Origin: UBA2943 sp946534895
GTDB taxonomy: Bacteria; Bacillota; Clostridia; Christensenellales; Aristaeellaceae
Direction: 5' to 3'
DNA length: 64,000 nt
Assembly: GCA_946534895.1 (NCBI GenBank)
Contig: CAMNDE010000007.1
Coordinates: forward strand, 1-64,000
The notes under the pieces are model-generated. The model saw only the letters and a program-made list of their open reading frames with translations, had not been told where the DNA came from and did not search any database. Below are positions 8,907-17,085 of this stretch, in pieces; positions within the stretch are counted from its first letter, which is position 1; every line of letters starts with the position of its first letter. The translations under genes were made by a program, and so were the position numbers.

Positions 8907-10070
8907 ATGCCTGAAAGCATGCCCATGCTCAGTCTGACCCCCGAAGTTCCGGATCCGGTTCAGGAAAGCCCGCAGGAATCCATTCAGCAGAAGCCGGAAA
9001 GCAAGGAAACCGTATCCACCAGCTATGAAGCCCCCAACCTGGACAATTCCCAGCTCACTGACGCAGAGCGCCAGGCCATTGAAGACTTCATCGGCAAGCT
9101 GGATGTCACCAATCCTGACCATGTGCTTCTCTTCGGTGCGGAGGCCCAGAAAAAGGTGGCCAGTTTCTCCGACACCGCCCTGGAAGCGGTCAAGACCCAG
9201 GAAACCGGCGAGGTCGGCGACATGCTGGTCAAGCTGGTGACCGAGCTGAAGGGCTTTGACGCGGACGCCGAGCCCAAGGGCCTGCGCAGACTGTTCTCCA
9301 AGCCCGTGGATGCCATGGAAAGAATGAAGGCGCAGTACAGCAAGGTCAACACCAATGTGGAAAACATCGCGGATTCCCTGGAAAACTATCAGGCGCAGCT
9401 GCTCAAGGATGTGGCCATGTTTGACCGCCTCTATGATCAGAACAGCCGCTACTTCCGGGAACTCACCCTGTACATCATTGCCGGCGATGAATATCTCCGC
9501 CGCATCCGCGCGGGAGAGCTCAAGGAGCTGCAGGACAAGGCTGCCGCCTCCGGAGATGCCATGGACGCCCAGAAGGCCAATGATCTGGCCGCGGAATGCG
9601 ACCGCCTGGAAAAGAAACTCTACGATCTGAAGCTGACGCGTCAGGTGTCCATGCAGATGGCCCCGCAGATCCGCCTGCTCCAGAACAATGACAGCCTGCT
9701 GGTGGAGCGCATCCAGTCCACCCTGTCCAACACCCTGCCTCTCTGGAAGAGCCAGATGGTGCTTGCGCTGGGTCTGCAGCACTCCCAGGATGCACTCAAG
9801 GCCCAGAGCGCGGTGACCAACATGACCAATGAACTGCTGAAGAAGAATGCTGAAAAGCTGAAGCTTGGCACGGTGGAAACCGCACGCGAAGCCGAGCGCG
9901 GCATCATTGATATCGAAACCCTGGTGCAGACCAATCAGAGCCTGATCGACACCATCAATGAAGTGGTTGCCATCCAGCGTGACGGCCACAACAAGCGCAT
10001 TGAAGCCGAGAAGCAGCTCTACCAGATGGAAGCACAGCTCAAACAGAAGCTCCTCGAGACCAAATCCTGA
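8907..10070 (+). CDS. telA: TelA-family toxic anion resistance protein
   Basis: A 387-residue, almost entirely helical, soluble coiled-coil protein matching the TelA/KlaA family, first linked to tellurite resistance and later to nisin and envelope stress. An acidic, proline-rich N-terminal tail (about 1-40) precedes the core. Characteristic segments are FSKPVDAMERMKAQYSKV, TLYIIAGDEYL, QVSMQMAPQIRLLQ and LSNTLPLWKSQM. RBS GAAGGAGG is 8 bases before the ATG. It is paired with xpaC and ends just before a terminator hairpin. Confidence 0.92.
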   Translation: MPESMPMLSLTPEVPDPVQESPQESIQQKPESKETVSTSYEAPNLDNSQLTDAERQAIEDFIGKLDVTNPDHVLLFGAEAQKKVASFSDTALEAVKTQETGEVGDMLVKLVTELKGFDADAEPKGLRRLFSKPVDAMERMKAQYSKVNTNVENIADSLENYQAQLLKDVAMFDRLYDQNSRYFRELTLYIIAGDEYLRRIRAGELKELQDKAAASGDAMDAQKANDLAAECDRLEKKLYDLKLTRQVSMQMAPQIRLLQNNDSLLVERIQSTLSNTLPLWKSQMVLALGLQHSQDALKAQSAVTNMTNELLKKNAEKLKLGTVETAREAERGIIDIETLVQTNQSLIDTINEVVAIQRDGHNKRIEAEKQLYQMEAQLKQKLLETKS

Positions 10071-10078
10071 TGATGATT

Positions 10079-10110
10079 GCCGGGCATGCTCGTGCCCGGC
10101 TTTTCGTTCT
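10079..10110 (+). terminator. Terminator after telA
   Basis: An 8-bp stem GCCGGGCA/TGCCCGGC (10079-10086 with 10093-10100) and 6-base loop are followed by TTTTCGTTCT. It lies 8 bases past the telA stop and 16 bases before coaE, so coaE either relies on readthrough or has its own promoter overlapping here. Confidence 0.75.
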
Positions 10111-10126
10111 GTCCGGGAGGATTGCT

Positions 10127-10750
10127 ATGATCATACTCGGTCTTACCGGAGGCATCGCCTGCGGCAAAACCACCGTGGCGGATACGCTCCGGAACCTCGG
10201 CGCCGCTGTTGTGGACGGAGACGCGATCTCGCATGCCATGACCGCCCCGGGCGGTCCGGCACTCCCCGCCATCCGCGAATCGTTCGGCGATGACATGTTT
10301 GACAGTGAAGGCCGGCTGATCCGCAGCCGGCTGGCCGGCGTGGTGTTCAGTGATCCCGCGGCCCTGGAAACGCTCAATTCCGTGATGCAGCCCATGATCC
10401 GGGAAGAAATCCTGCGCCAGATCCGTTGGAACAGCGAAAAGAACTTTCCCGTCTGCGTGCTGGACATGCCGCTGCTCTTTGAGGAGCATCTGGACCGGCT
10501 CTGCGATCTCGTATGGTGCGTATACCTGGACCGGGAAACCCAGATCCGGCGGCTCACGGAGCGCGATGGCTGCACCCGTGACCAGGCGCTTTCCCGGATC
10601 GCCTCCCAGATGAGCACCGAGGAGAAGGCCGCCCGTTCCCAGCTCGTGATCAGCACGCAGGGGACCATGGAAGAAACACGCCGGCTGACGGAGGATGCAT
10701 ATCATCAGCTGTGTGCCCAGGGAGGAATGGATCATGTCGGAACCCATTGA
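10127..10750 (+). CDS. coaE: Dephospho-CoA kinase
   Basis: Last step of coenzyme A synthesis: phosphorylates the ribose 3-prime OH of dephospho-CoA. The 207-residue protein has the P-loop GGIACGKTT at about 7-15, the DGD motif (VDGDAIS) typical of CoaE near residue 30, and VLDMPLLFE, the VxDiPLLFE family signature. The start at 10127 follows GGGAGG; an upstream in-frame ATG lies inside the terminator. Its 3-prime end overlaps the next gene by 17 bases. Confidence 0.95.
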   Translation: MIILGLTGGIACGKTTVADTLRNLGAAVVDGDAISHAMTAPGGPALPAIRESFGDDMFDSEGRLIRSRLAGVVFSDPAALETLNSVMQPMIREEILRQIRWNSEKNFPVCVLDMPLLFEEHLDRLCDLVWCVYLDRETQIRRLTERDGCTRDQALSRIASQMSTEEKAARSQLVISTQGTMEETRRLTEDAYHQLCAQGGMDHVGTH

Positions 10751-11684
10751 GCGCCATCGCCGCTCCGGCAGGAATCAGGCTTCTTCCATGCCGCCAGCAG
10801 CTTCCGCCGCGGAAAGCGCGGCCGTGCAGCCGAAACAGATCCCTGCTGCCCCGGCAGCGCCTGCGGAAACGGTCCGGGCGCAGCACAGGGCTGTCCCATC
10901 ACCCGCGCCTGAAGCCCCGGCGTCCCGGCCTGCGCCGTCAGGTACGCCCGGCGTACGCCGCGCATCCCAGGCAAGACGCAGCATCCAGGAAACCCGCAGC
11001 GACACTGCGCCTGTCAGGGACAGGGAAGTGCAGCGGATGCCGCTCTGGCTCATGATTTCCCTCGGGGTCATGCTTCTTGTCTGCCTTGGCCTGTTCGCCT
11101 CCACGCAGTTCATGAACGCGTACCTGAACCGTCAGGAGCAGGAGCGCCAGGCCCAGCATGAAGCCCTGCTGCGCGCGCATCCGCTTCAGTACACGGACCT
11201 GATCGAGAAATACGCGGGCATGTACAACCTGGAGCCCGGGTACGTGGCTGCCATCATCCTCAATGAAAGCAGCTACCAGCCCCATGCCGAGTCCGGGGTC
11301 GGCGCCCGCGGACTCATGCAGCTCATGGAGGATACCGCAGGCTGGATCGCCCGGCGCATCGGGGACAGCAGCTATGCCTTTGACCGGCTCTGGGAGCCCG
11401 AAACCAATATCCGCTACGGCTGCTGGTACCTCAATTACCTGTCCGGTCTGTTCGGCGGCGATCCCGTATGTGTCACCAGCGCCTACCACGCCGGCCAGGG
11501 CACCGTCACCGGATGGCTCCTGGACCCCCGCTGGTCCTCCGATGGCATCACGCTGAACCTCGATACCATGCCTGAAGGCCCCACCAAAATCTACGCAGGA
11601 AGGGTTACCAAGGATTATGCGATCTATGACGCGCTGTATTTCCATCATCTTAACGCTCTGCCTGATCCTGGCAGCGATACCTGA
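10734..11684 (+). CDS. Membrane-anchored lytic transglycosylase (SLT domain)
   Basis: A 316-residue protein with a long Ala/Pro-rich cytoplasmic tail (about 1-100), one transmembrane helix at 103-124, and an extracellular SLT/lysozyme-like domain at about 150-310. The catalytic glutamate is E178 in ILNESSYQPHA, followed by ARGLMQLM (191-198) and AYHAGQG, the family motifs. It should cleave peptidoglycan glycan strands with anhydro-sugar formation. The start at 10734 follows GGAGG and overlaps coaE by 17 bases. Its last 68 bases also encode the start of the downstream solute-binding protein. Confidence 0.9.
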   Translation: MSEPIERHRRSGRNQASSMPPAASAAESAAVQPKQIPAAPAAPAETVRAQHRAVPSPAPEAPASRPAPSGTPGVRRASQARRSIQETRSDTAPVRDREVQRMPLWLMISLGVMLLVCLGLFASTQFMNAYLNRQEQERQAQHEALLRAHPLQYTDLIEKYAGMYNLEPGYVAAIILNESSYQPHAESGVGARGLMQLMEDTAGWIARRIGDSSYAFDRLWEPETNIRYGCWYLNYLSGLFGGDPVCVTSAYHAGQGTVTGWLLDPRWSSDGITLNLDTMPEGPTKIYAGRVTKDYAIYDALYFHHLNALPDPGSDT

Positions 11685-13206
11685 GGCTCACGCATCCAAT
11701 GTGGAGCAGTCGCTGGTGGTCGGCATCCAGTCCAACAAGACGGCCCGGATCCGGCCCCTGGATCCCGAAGAGCGGGATTTCCTGAGCGTGTACGACCTGA
11801 TGTATGAGAGTCTTGTGGTCATTGACGACAACTACATGCCCCAGCCCGGCCTGGCGGAGAGCTGGGAGGTTTCCCCCAACGGCAGGACATGGACGTTCAA
11901 GCTCCGCTCCGGGATTACCTTTCATGACGGTTCACCGCTTCGGGCAGATGACGTGGTTGCCACCATGCAGTATATCCTGAACCGCGCCAGTGATGAGGTC
12001 AGCGCAAACCGCGGCTATTACCGGAATCTCAAGTATTTCGTGTCCGGCGTGTCCTGCACGCCCAGTACCGAGCAGAGCCCGAGTCTCACCGTGGTGGTCA
12101 AGGCTGAGCGCCCCTATTTCGGCCTGCTCTATGCCATGACCTTTCCCGTGCTGCCCGCCGCCTATGTGGAGCAGGACAACCCGCCCGGAACCGGCGCCTA
12201 CAGAATCCGTTCCTTCGAGCCCGGGCAGTCCATTACCCTGCAGCGCTATACCGGCTGGTGGAAGACGGCACCTCAGGTGGAATCCATCTACTTCATGTGC
12301 AATCAGAATCCCAGGGATGTCATTGAGGACTACGAGTACGCGCGCGTGGAAACCATCTTCACGCGTTCCATTGCCGCCGCCCAGTACCGGAGCGGCACCG
12401 GCTCCCTCGCCATATCCAGCCGCACGAACCAGCTGGAAGTCCTTCTGATGAACCATTCCTCATCAAGGCTTGCTGACATCCGGGTGCGCAAGGCCATCCG
12501 CATGGTGGTGGACCCGGACAGCATTGCCGGCAGCGTCTATATGGGCATGGTCACGCGGACGGACTTCCCGTTCATTCCCGGCACATGGACCTATAATGAC
12601 GCGCTGGAGAGCACCTTCACCCAGAACCTTAGCGAGGCAAGAAAGCTTCTGGAGGAAGCCGGATGGGGCGACAGCAATCAGGACGGATACCTGGACCGCC
12701 TGAATGAGGAGGATCCCACGCAGCTCGTGGAGTTCAACCTGAATCTCTACGTCTACGAGGAACCGGACAATGACGTGCGTATCGAAGCCGCCAACATGAT
12801 CCAGGAACAGCTGGCGCAGGTGGGCATTATCGTCAACATCACCACCATGACCTTCACCGGCATCCAGGAGAAGCTGGACGCGGGTTCCTTCAATCTCGCC
12901 CTGGTCTCCTTCGCCATGGACCCCTGCCCCGATCCCGGGTTCATGCTCATGACCGGAAACACGGGCAATTACGGGCGCTACCGTTCCAACCAGATGACGG
13001 ATCTGTTCAAGCAGCTGCGCACATGCACGGAGCAGAACGAATACAGGCAGAAGCTCATGGAAATCCAGCAGACCTTTGCCGAAGACTGTCCCTTCATCTG
13101 CCTGTACTACCGCAACGGCGTGATCCTGACGCGCAGGATGTACACGGTTCTGCGTGATATCCGGGAAGGCCAGCTGCTGCGCGGCATTGAAGCCTTCCAC
13201 CCCTGA
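11617..13206 (+). CDS. ABC transporter substrate-binding protein, family 5 (DppA/OppA-like)
   Basis: A 529-residue extracytoplasmic binding protein with a Sec signal peptide (about residues 1-26, hydrophobic ISIILTLCLILAAI ending AHA) and no lipobox. The family-5 signature is clear: LAESWEVSPNGRTWTFKLR then GITFHDGSPLRADDV. Members bind peptides, nickel or sugars for ABC import. No permease or ATPase gene is adjacent, so it is an orphan here. The ATG at 11617 overlaps the lytic transglycosylase gene by 68 bases; the next ATG (11626) still overlaps by 59. Without the overlapping part the signal peptide would be lost, so the overlap seems real. Confidence 0.88.
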   Translation: MRSMTRCISIILTLCLILAAIPEAHASNVEQSLVVGIQSNKTARIRPLDPEERDFLSVYDLMYESLVVIDDNYMPQPGLAESWEVSPNGRTWTFKLRSGITFHDGSPLRADDVVATMQYILNRASDEVSANRGYYRNLKYFVSGVSCTPSTEQSPSLTVVVKAERPYFGLLYAMTFPVLPAAYVEQDNPPGTGAYRIRSFEPGQSITLQRYTGWWKTAPQVESIYFMCNQNPRDVIEDYEYARVETIFTRSIAAAQYRSGTGSLAISSRTNQLEVLLMNHSSSRLADIRVRKAIRMVVDPDSIAGSVYMGMVTRTDFPFIPGTWTYNDALESTFTQNLSEARKLLEEAGWGDSNQDGYLDRLNEEDPTQLVEFNLNLYVYEEPDNDVRIEAANMIQEQLAQVGIIVNITTMTFTGIQEKLDAGSFNLALVSFAMDPCPDPGFMLMTGNTGNYGRYRSNQMTDLFKQLRTCTEQNEYRQKLMEIQQTFAEDCPFICLYYRNGVILTRRMYTVLRDIREGQLLRGIEAFHP

Positions 13207-13229
13207 CAAAGACAAGGAGCTGATCATAC

Positions 13230-14171
13230 ATGGACTGGCAGGAAATCATTGTTCACACCACCACCCCCGCATCCGATGCCGTATCCGATCTTCTGACCCG
13301 CTGCGGCGCCACGGGCACCATGATTGAGGACCGTGCCGATGTGCCAGATCCCGACAAGCCCCACGGCTACTGGGAGCTGATTGACCCGGCGCTCATCGAT
13401 TCCATGCCCGAGGACGTGCTCGTGCACGCCTGGCTGGAGCAGGACGCGGGTCTCGGAGAGCGCCTGAGCATGCTCAGCGAGCATCTGCGCGTGCTCAAGT
13501 CCCAGCTCGGCGATATGGCCGGAAGCCTGGAAACGGAAACCTTCCGCGTTGACGACCGCGACTGGTCCGAAGTCTGGAAGCGCTTCTACAAGCCCTTCCG
13601 CGCCGGAAAGCATCTGGTGGTAAAGCCCACCTGGGAGCAGTATGACGCCCAGGAAGGCGATCTCATCATTGAGATGGACCCCGGCATGGCCTTTGGCAGC
13701 GGCACCCACGAGACCACGGGCATGTGCCTGGAGCTTCTGGAAAGCGCCATGCAGCCCGGCGATGACGTGATTGACGTGGGCACCGGAAGCGGCATCCTGG
13801 CCATCGGTGCGGCGCGTCTCGGTGCCGGAAAGGTGCTGGCCATTGACATTGATGAGGACGCCGTGCGGGTTGCCCGGGAAAACATCGAGCGCAACGGCCT
13901 TTCCTCCGTCATTGACGCGGTCACCGGCAATCTTCTCGATGCCACGCCCGATGTCAGCTGCAGGGTCTGTGTGGCCAATATCATCGCGGACGTGATCATT
14001 TCCTTCGCCGCCCCGCTGAAGTCCCACATCCGTCCGGACGGCCTCTTCATCTGCTCCGGCATTATCCGCGAGCGCGAAGACGACGTGCGCACAGCGCTTC
14101 TGGATGCCGGATATGAGATCCTCACCTGTCTGCACCGCGGCGAGTGGGTGGCCTTCCTGTCCAGGAGGTAA
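13230..14171 (+). CDS. prmA: Ribosomal protein L11 methyltransferase
   Basis: SAM-dependent trimethylase of ribosomal protein uL11. The 313-residue protein has an N-terminal substrate-recognition domain (1-105) and a Rossmann methylase domain with MDPGMAFGSGTHETT (149-163, a PrmA hallmark), DVGTGSGIL (182-190) and VANIIADVI (motif IV, NxxA type). RBS AAGGAGC lies ahead of the ATG. rsmE follows after 2 bases, forming a prmA-rsmE-mtaB translation cluster common in Bacillota. The dnaJ gene often found upstream is absent. Confidence 0.95.
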   Translation: MDWQEIIVHTTTPASDAVSDLLTRCGATGTMIEDRADVPDPDKPHGYWELIDPALIDSMPEDVLVHAWLEQDAGLGERLSMLSEHLRVLKSQLGDMAGSLETETFRVDDRDWSEVWKRFYKPFRAGKHLVVKPTWEQYDAQEGDLIIEMDPGMAFGSGTHETTGMCLELLESAMQPGDDVIDVGTGSGILAIGAARLGAGKVLAIDIDEDAVRVARENIERNGLSSVIDAVTGNLLDATPDVSCRVCVANIIADVIISFAAPLKSHIRPDGLFICSGIIREREDDVRTALLDAGYEILTCLHRGEWVAFLSRR

Positions 14172-14173
14172 GC

Positions 14174-14905
14174 ATGCACCGATTCTATGCTGATTCCGCA
14201 GCGGAAAACGGATTCGTCTCCCTGGCCGCCGAGGACCGGAGCCATGCCCTGCGCGTGCTCCGCCTGCAGCCCGGGGACGAGATTGAAGTTTTTCTCAGCG
14301 GCCGGCGCTGGCGCGCCGAACTGACGGTCTGCCGGGAAGAAGAGGTGACGGCAAACCTGCTGGAAGCGCTGCCGGACACCGAGCCCGGACTTCAGGTGAC
14401 GCTGTACCAGGGCCTGCCCAAGGGCGAAAAAATGGAGCTCATCGTGCAGAAGGCTGTGGAGCTGGGCGTGCACCGTATCGTCCCCGTAGACATGCAGCGC
14501 TGTATCGTGCGCCTGGACGCGTCCGGAGCCCGGAAAAAGCAGGAGCGCTGGCAGAAGATCGCGCGCGAGGCCTGCAAGCAGAGCGGACGCGTCCGGGAGG
14601 TTCCCGTGGACCTTCCCCTTGCCTTCCCCGCCTTTCTCGAGTCCCTCGCAGCCGAGGAAGCGGTGCTCGTGCCCTGGGAGGAAGCCCGGGGCTGCAGCCT
14701 GCGCAGCTTCCACGACGCGCATCCGGACCTCACCCGTCTGGGCGTGGTCATCGGGCCGGAAGGCGGCATCGAAAAACGGGAAGTGGAGGCCATGCAGGCC
14801 GTGCATGCACAGCCGGTCACGCTGGGCCCGAGAATTCTGAGAACCGAGACCGCAGGCCTGTGCGCCATCAGTGCGCTCATGTGCCTGTGGGGCGAAATGG
14901 AGTGA
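14174..14905 (+). CDS. rsmE: 16S rRNA (uracil1498-N3)-methyltransferase
   Basis: SPOUT-class methylase that modifies U1498 of 16S rRNA. The 243-residue protein has an N-terminal PUA-like domain (MHRFYAD, DRSHALRVLRLQPGDEI) and a knotted C-terminal domain with VVIGPEGGIEKREVE and LGPRILRTETA, the SAM-binding loops. The start at 14174 follows AGGAGG and lies 2 bases after the prmA stop. Confidence 0.95.
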   Translation: MHRFYADSAAENGFVSLAAEDRSHALRVLRLQPGDEIEVFLSGRRWRAELTVCREEEVTANLLEALPDTEPGLQVTLYQGLPKGEKMELIVQKAVELGVHRIVPVDMQRCIVRLDASGARKKQERWQKIAREACKQSGRVREVPVDLPLAFPAFLESLAAEEAVLVPWEEARGCSLRSFHDAHPDLTRLGVVIGPEGGIEKREVEAMQAVHAQPVTLGPRILRTETAGLCAISALMCLWGEME

Positions 14906-14909
14906 AATC

Positions 14910-16199
14910 ATGCCCACCATTGCGGCGCATACGCTTGGCTGCAAAGTGAACCAGTATGATACCCAGGCCATGATGGAAGCCTTTGAGCAGCGCGGGTATC
15001 AGCCGGTGAGCTTTGACAGTGAAGCCGACGTCTACCTGATCAACACCTGCACCGTGACCGGCACCGGGGATCACAAGTCCATGCAGCTGCTCCGCCGGGT
15101 GCTCCGGGAACATCCCGCCTCGCGCGTGATTCTGTGCGGATGTCTGGCCCAGCGCGAAGGCGCGGCGCTTGCCTCGTCCGGTGCCTGTCTGATCCTGGGC
15201 ACCGCCCGGCGGGCACAGGTCGTGGATCTCTATGAATCCGCCGCCGCGTCCGGCACCTGCCTTGTGGCCGTGGAGCCCCTGGACGACGCCGGGTATGAGC
15301 CCCTGCAGGTCCATGCCCAGCTCGAGCGCACCCGTGCCGTCATGAAAATCCAGGAAGGCTGCCGGAACCACTGCACCTACTGCATTATCCCCAGCGTGCG
15401 CGGACCGGTGCGTTCCCGGCCGCTTGAGGATATCGCCCGGGAAGCCCGGGAGCTCACATCCGCCGGGTACCGGGAACTGGTGCTCACCGGCATCCATCTC
15501 GCCAGCTATGGACTGGATTTCGGCGACGGCACCACGCTGCTCTCAGCCATCCGGGTGCTTCAGGATACGCCGGATGTCTGGCGCATCCGTCTGGGCAGCC
15601 TTGAGCCAGGCATTGCCACGGCAGAGTTTGCCCGCTCCCTCGGGGACATTCCCGCCATATGCCCGCAGTTTCACCTGGCCCTGCAGTCCGGGTCCGATTC
15701 CGTCCTGCGCGCCATGCACCGCAGGTATACCCGGGCCATGTATCTGCAGGCGGTGGATAACCTGCGCAGCGTCTTCCCGCACTGTGCCCTCACCACCGAT
15801 ATCATGACCGGGTTTCCCGGCGAAACCGATGAAGACTTTGCGCAGAGCGTGGACCTGGTGCATCGGGTCGGGTTTGCCCGGATTCATGTCTTCCCCTACT
15901 CCGAGCGTGAGCACACGCCCGCAGCCACGCTTCCCGGCGCCGTCCCGCGCAGCCTGCGGGAAAGCCGCGCGCGCACCCTCATTCAGGAAGGCCGCAGGGC
16001 AGCCCAGGCCTATCATGAGTCCATGATCGGCTCAGATGCCGAGGTGCTGGTGGAAACCTGCGACGGCAATACCGCTGAGGGATATTCCCGTGAATATATC
16101 CGGGTCCGCATTCCCGGCGTCCGCTGCCTGCCCGGCGAGCAGATCCGTGTCCGGCTCTGCAGCCTGCAGGGCGATGTCATGGAGGGCAGACCCGTATAA
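14910..16199 (+). CDS. mtaB: tRNA t6A37 methylthiotransferase MtaB
   Basis: Radical-SAM methylthiotransferase converting t6A37 to ms2t6A37 in tRNAs. The 429-residue protein has three domains: UPF0004 with cluster cysteines C11, C47 and C78, radical SAM with C151-x3-C155-x2-C158 (GCRNHCTYCIIPS), and a C-terminal TRAM-like part. TLGCKVNQYDT is diagnostic for MtaB (YqeV) rather than MiaB. The ATG is 4 bases after the rsmE stop. Its partner for t6A formation, sua5, is encoded at 23.5 kb. Confidence 0.93.
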   Translation: MPTIAAHTLGCKVNQYDTQAMMEAFEQRGYQPVSFDSEADVYLINTCTVTGTGDHKSMQLLRRVLREHPASRVILCGCLAQREGAALASSGACLILGTARRAQVVDLYESAAASGTCLVAVEPLDDAGYEPLQVHAQLERTRAVMKIQEGCRNHCTYCIIPSVRGPVRSRPLEDIAREARELTSAGYRELVLTGIHLASYGLDFGDGTTLLSAIRVLQDTPDVWRIRLGSLEPGIATAEFARSLGDIPAICPQFHLALQSGSDSVLRAMHRRYTRAMYLQAVDNLRSVFPHCALTTDIMTGFPGETDEDFAQSVDLVHRVGFARIHVFPYSEREHTPAATLPGAVPRSLRESRARTLIQEGRRAAQAYHESMIGSDAEVLVETCDGNTAEGYSREYIRVRIPGVRCLPGEQIRVRLCSLQGDVMEGRPV

Positions 16200-16239
16200 C
16201 CCAAGGAACCATCAATGACTGAAAGAAAGGATGTTCATC

Positions 16240-16584
16240 ATGGAAAACTGTCTGTTCTGCAAAATCATCCGCGGAGAAATCCCCTCCGCCAAAGTCTACG
16301 AGAATGACAAGGTCTACGCGTTCCGCGACATCAACCCCATGGCGCCCGTGCACGTGCTCGTGGTGCCCAAGCAGCACGTCAGCGGACTGAATGACGCGGA
16401 TACCCTTCCTGCGGAGACCCTCACCGCCTGCCTGAATGCCTGCCGTGAAATCGCGGCCAGCGAAGGCATTGCCGAGAGCGGATGGCGCATGGTGAGCAAC
16501 TGCGGACCGGATGCCTGTCAGAGTGTTCAGCATCTGCACTTCCATGTGCTCGGCGGCCGGAAAATGGCTGACAGCATGGCCTGA
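16240..16584 (+). CDS. hinT: HIT-family purine nucleoside phosphoramidase
   Basis: A 114-residue HinT-type hydrolase of AMP-linked phosphoramidates and aminoacyl-AMP. The histidine triad QHLHFHVLGG puts the catalytic histidines at 98, 100 and 102. A C4-x2-C7 pair at the N-terminus is common in this subgroup. The start at 16240 is preferred over 16231 because AAAGAAAGG then sits at proper spacing; from 16231 the spacing would be nil. Confidence 0.93.
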   Translation: MENCLFCKIIRGEIPSAKVYENDKVYAFRDINPMAPVHVLVVPKQHVSGLNDADTLPAETLTACLNACREIAASEGIAESGWRMVSNCGPDACQSVQHLHFHVLGGRKMADSMA

Positions 16585-16622
16585 GCATTCCCGGCGCATG
16601 GCGTGGGCACGAAAAAAACTGC

Positions 16623-16651
16623 TTGACGGTATTGCCATGTGGCGGTATAAT
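16623..16651 (+). promoter_or_regulatory. Strong promoter of rpsU
   Basis: TTGACG (16623-16628), a 17-base spacer and a perfect TATAAT (16646-16651). It lies about 70 bases upstream of the rpsU start. Confidence 0.9.
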
Positions 16652-16721
16652 CATTCCACGGTTCGCCGTCCGTCCGTCTTCGACGAGTCTAACGTCGGGA
16701 TGAGCGAGAGGAGGGATAACA

Positions 16722-16895
16722 GTGTCTGAGGTTCGTGTACGCGAGAATGAGTCTCTGGAGAGCGCTCTGAAGCGGTTTAAGCGGCAGTGTGCCCGCAGCG
16801 GAGTCATCCAGGAAGTCCGGAAGCGCGAGCATTACGAGAAGCCCAGCGTCAAGCGTAAGAAGAAGGCTGAGGCCGCACGCAAGCGCAAGTGGTAA
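16722..16895 (+). CDS. rpsU: Small ribosomal subunit protein bS21
   Basis: A 57-residue, highly basic ribosomal protein. The translation begins SEVRVRENESLESALKRF after the GTG start and ends in a Lys/Arg-rich tail (KRKKKAEAARKRKW). This is a full-length bS21, which sits near the anti-Shine-Dalgarno region of 16S rRNA. The GTG start is fixed by GAGAGGAGGG at good spacing. It is a one-gene transcription unit bounded by its own strong promoter and terminator. The gene lacks an ATG and is easily missed. Confidence 0.96.
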   Translation: MSEVRVRENESLESALKRFKRQCARSGVIQEVRKREHYEKPSVKRKKKAEAARKRKW

Positions 16896-16908
16896 GCATC
16901 GTGATTAT

Positions 16909-16937
16909 GCCCTTTCCTGTACGGAAAGGGCTTTTTT
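16909..16937 (+). terminator. Terminator of rpsU
   Basis: A 9-bp stem GCCCTTTCC/GGAAAGGGC (16909-16917 with 16923-16931) and 5-base loop are followed by six T residues. It lies 13 bases past the rpsU stop. Confidence 0.92.
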
Positions 16938-17025
16938 CGTACCATGATGCTTGTTTTTCTTTATCCTCTGAAAAAGAATCGCTGCATAATTCCCGGATTT
17001 TCCATTCTGAATTCTTTGTATCCAC

Positions 17026-17054
17026 TTGCGATTCAAGTTTCAATTTGCTATACT
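17026..17054 (+). promoter_or_regulatory. Promoter of the methyltransferase-rho unit
   Basis: TTGCGA (17026-17031), a 17-base spacer and TATACT (17049-17054), 31 bases before the methyltransferase ATG. Confidence 0.75.
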
Positions 17055-17085
17055 CCCTTTATCCTGTACACTAAAGAGGGGTTTC

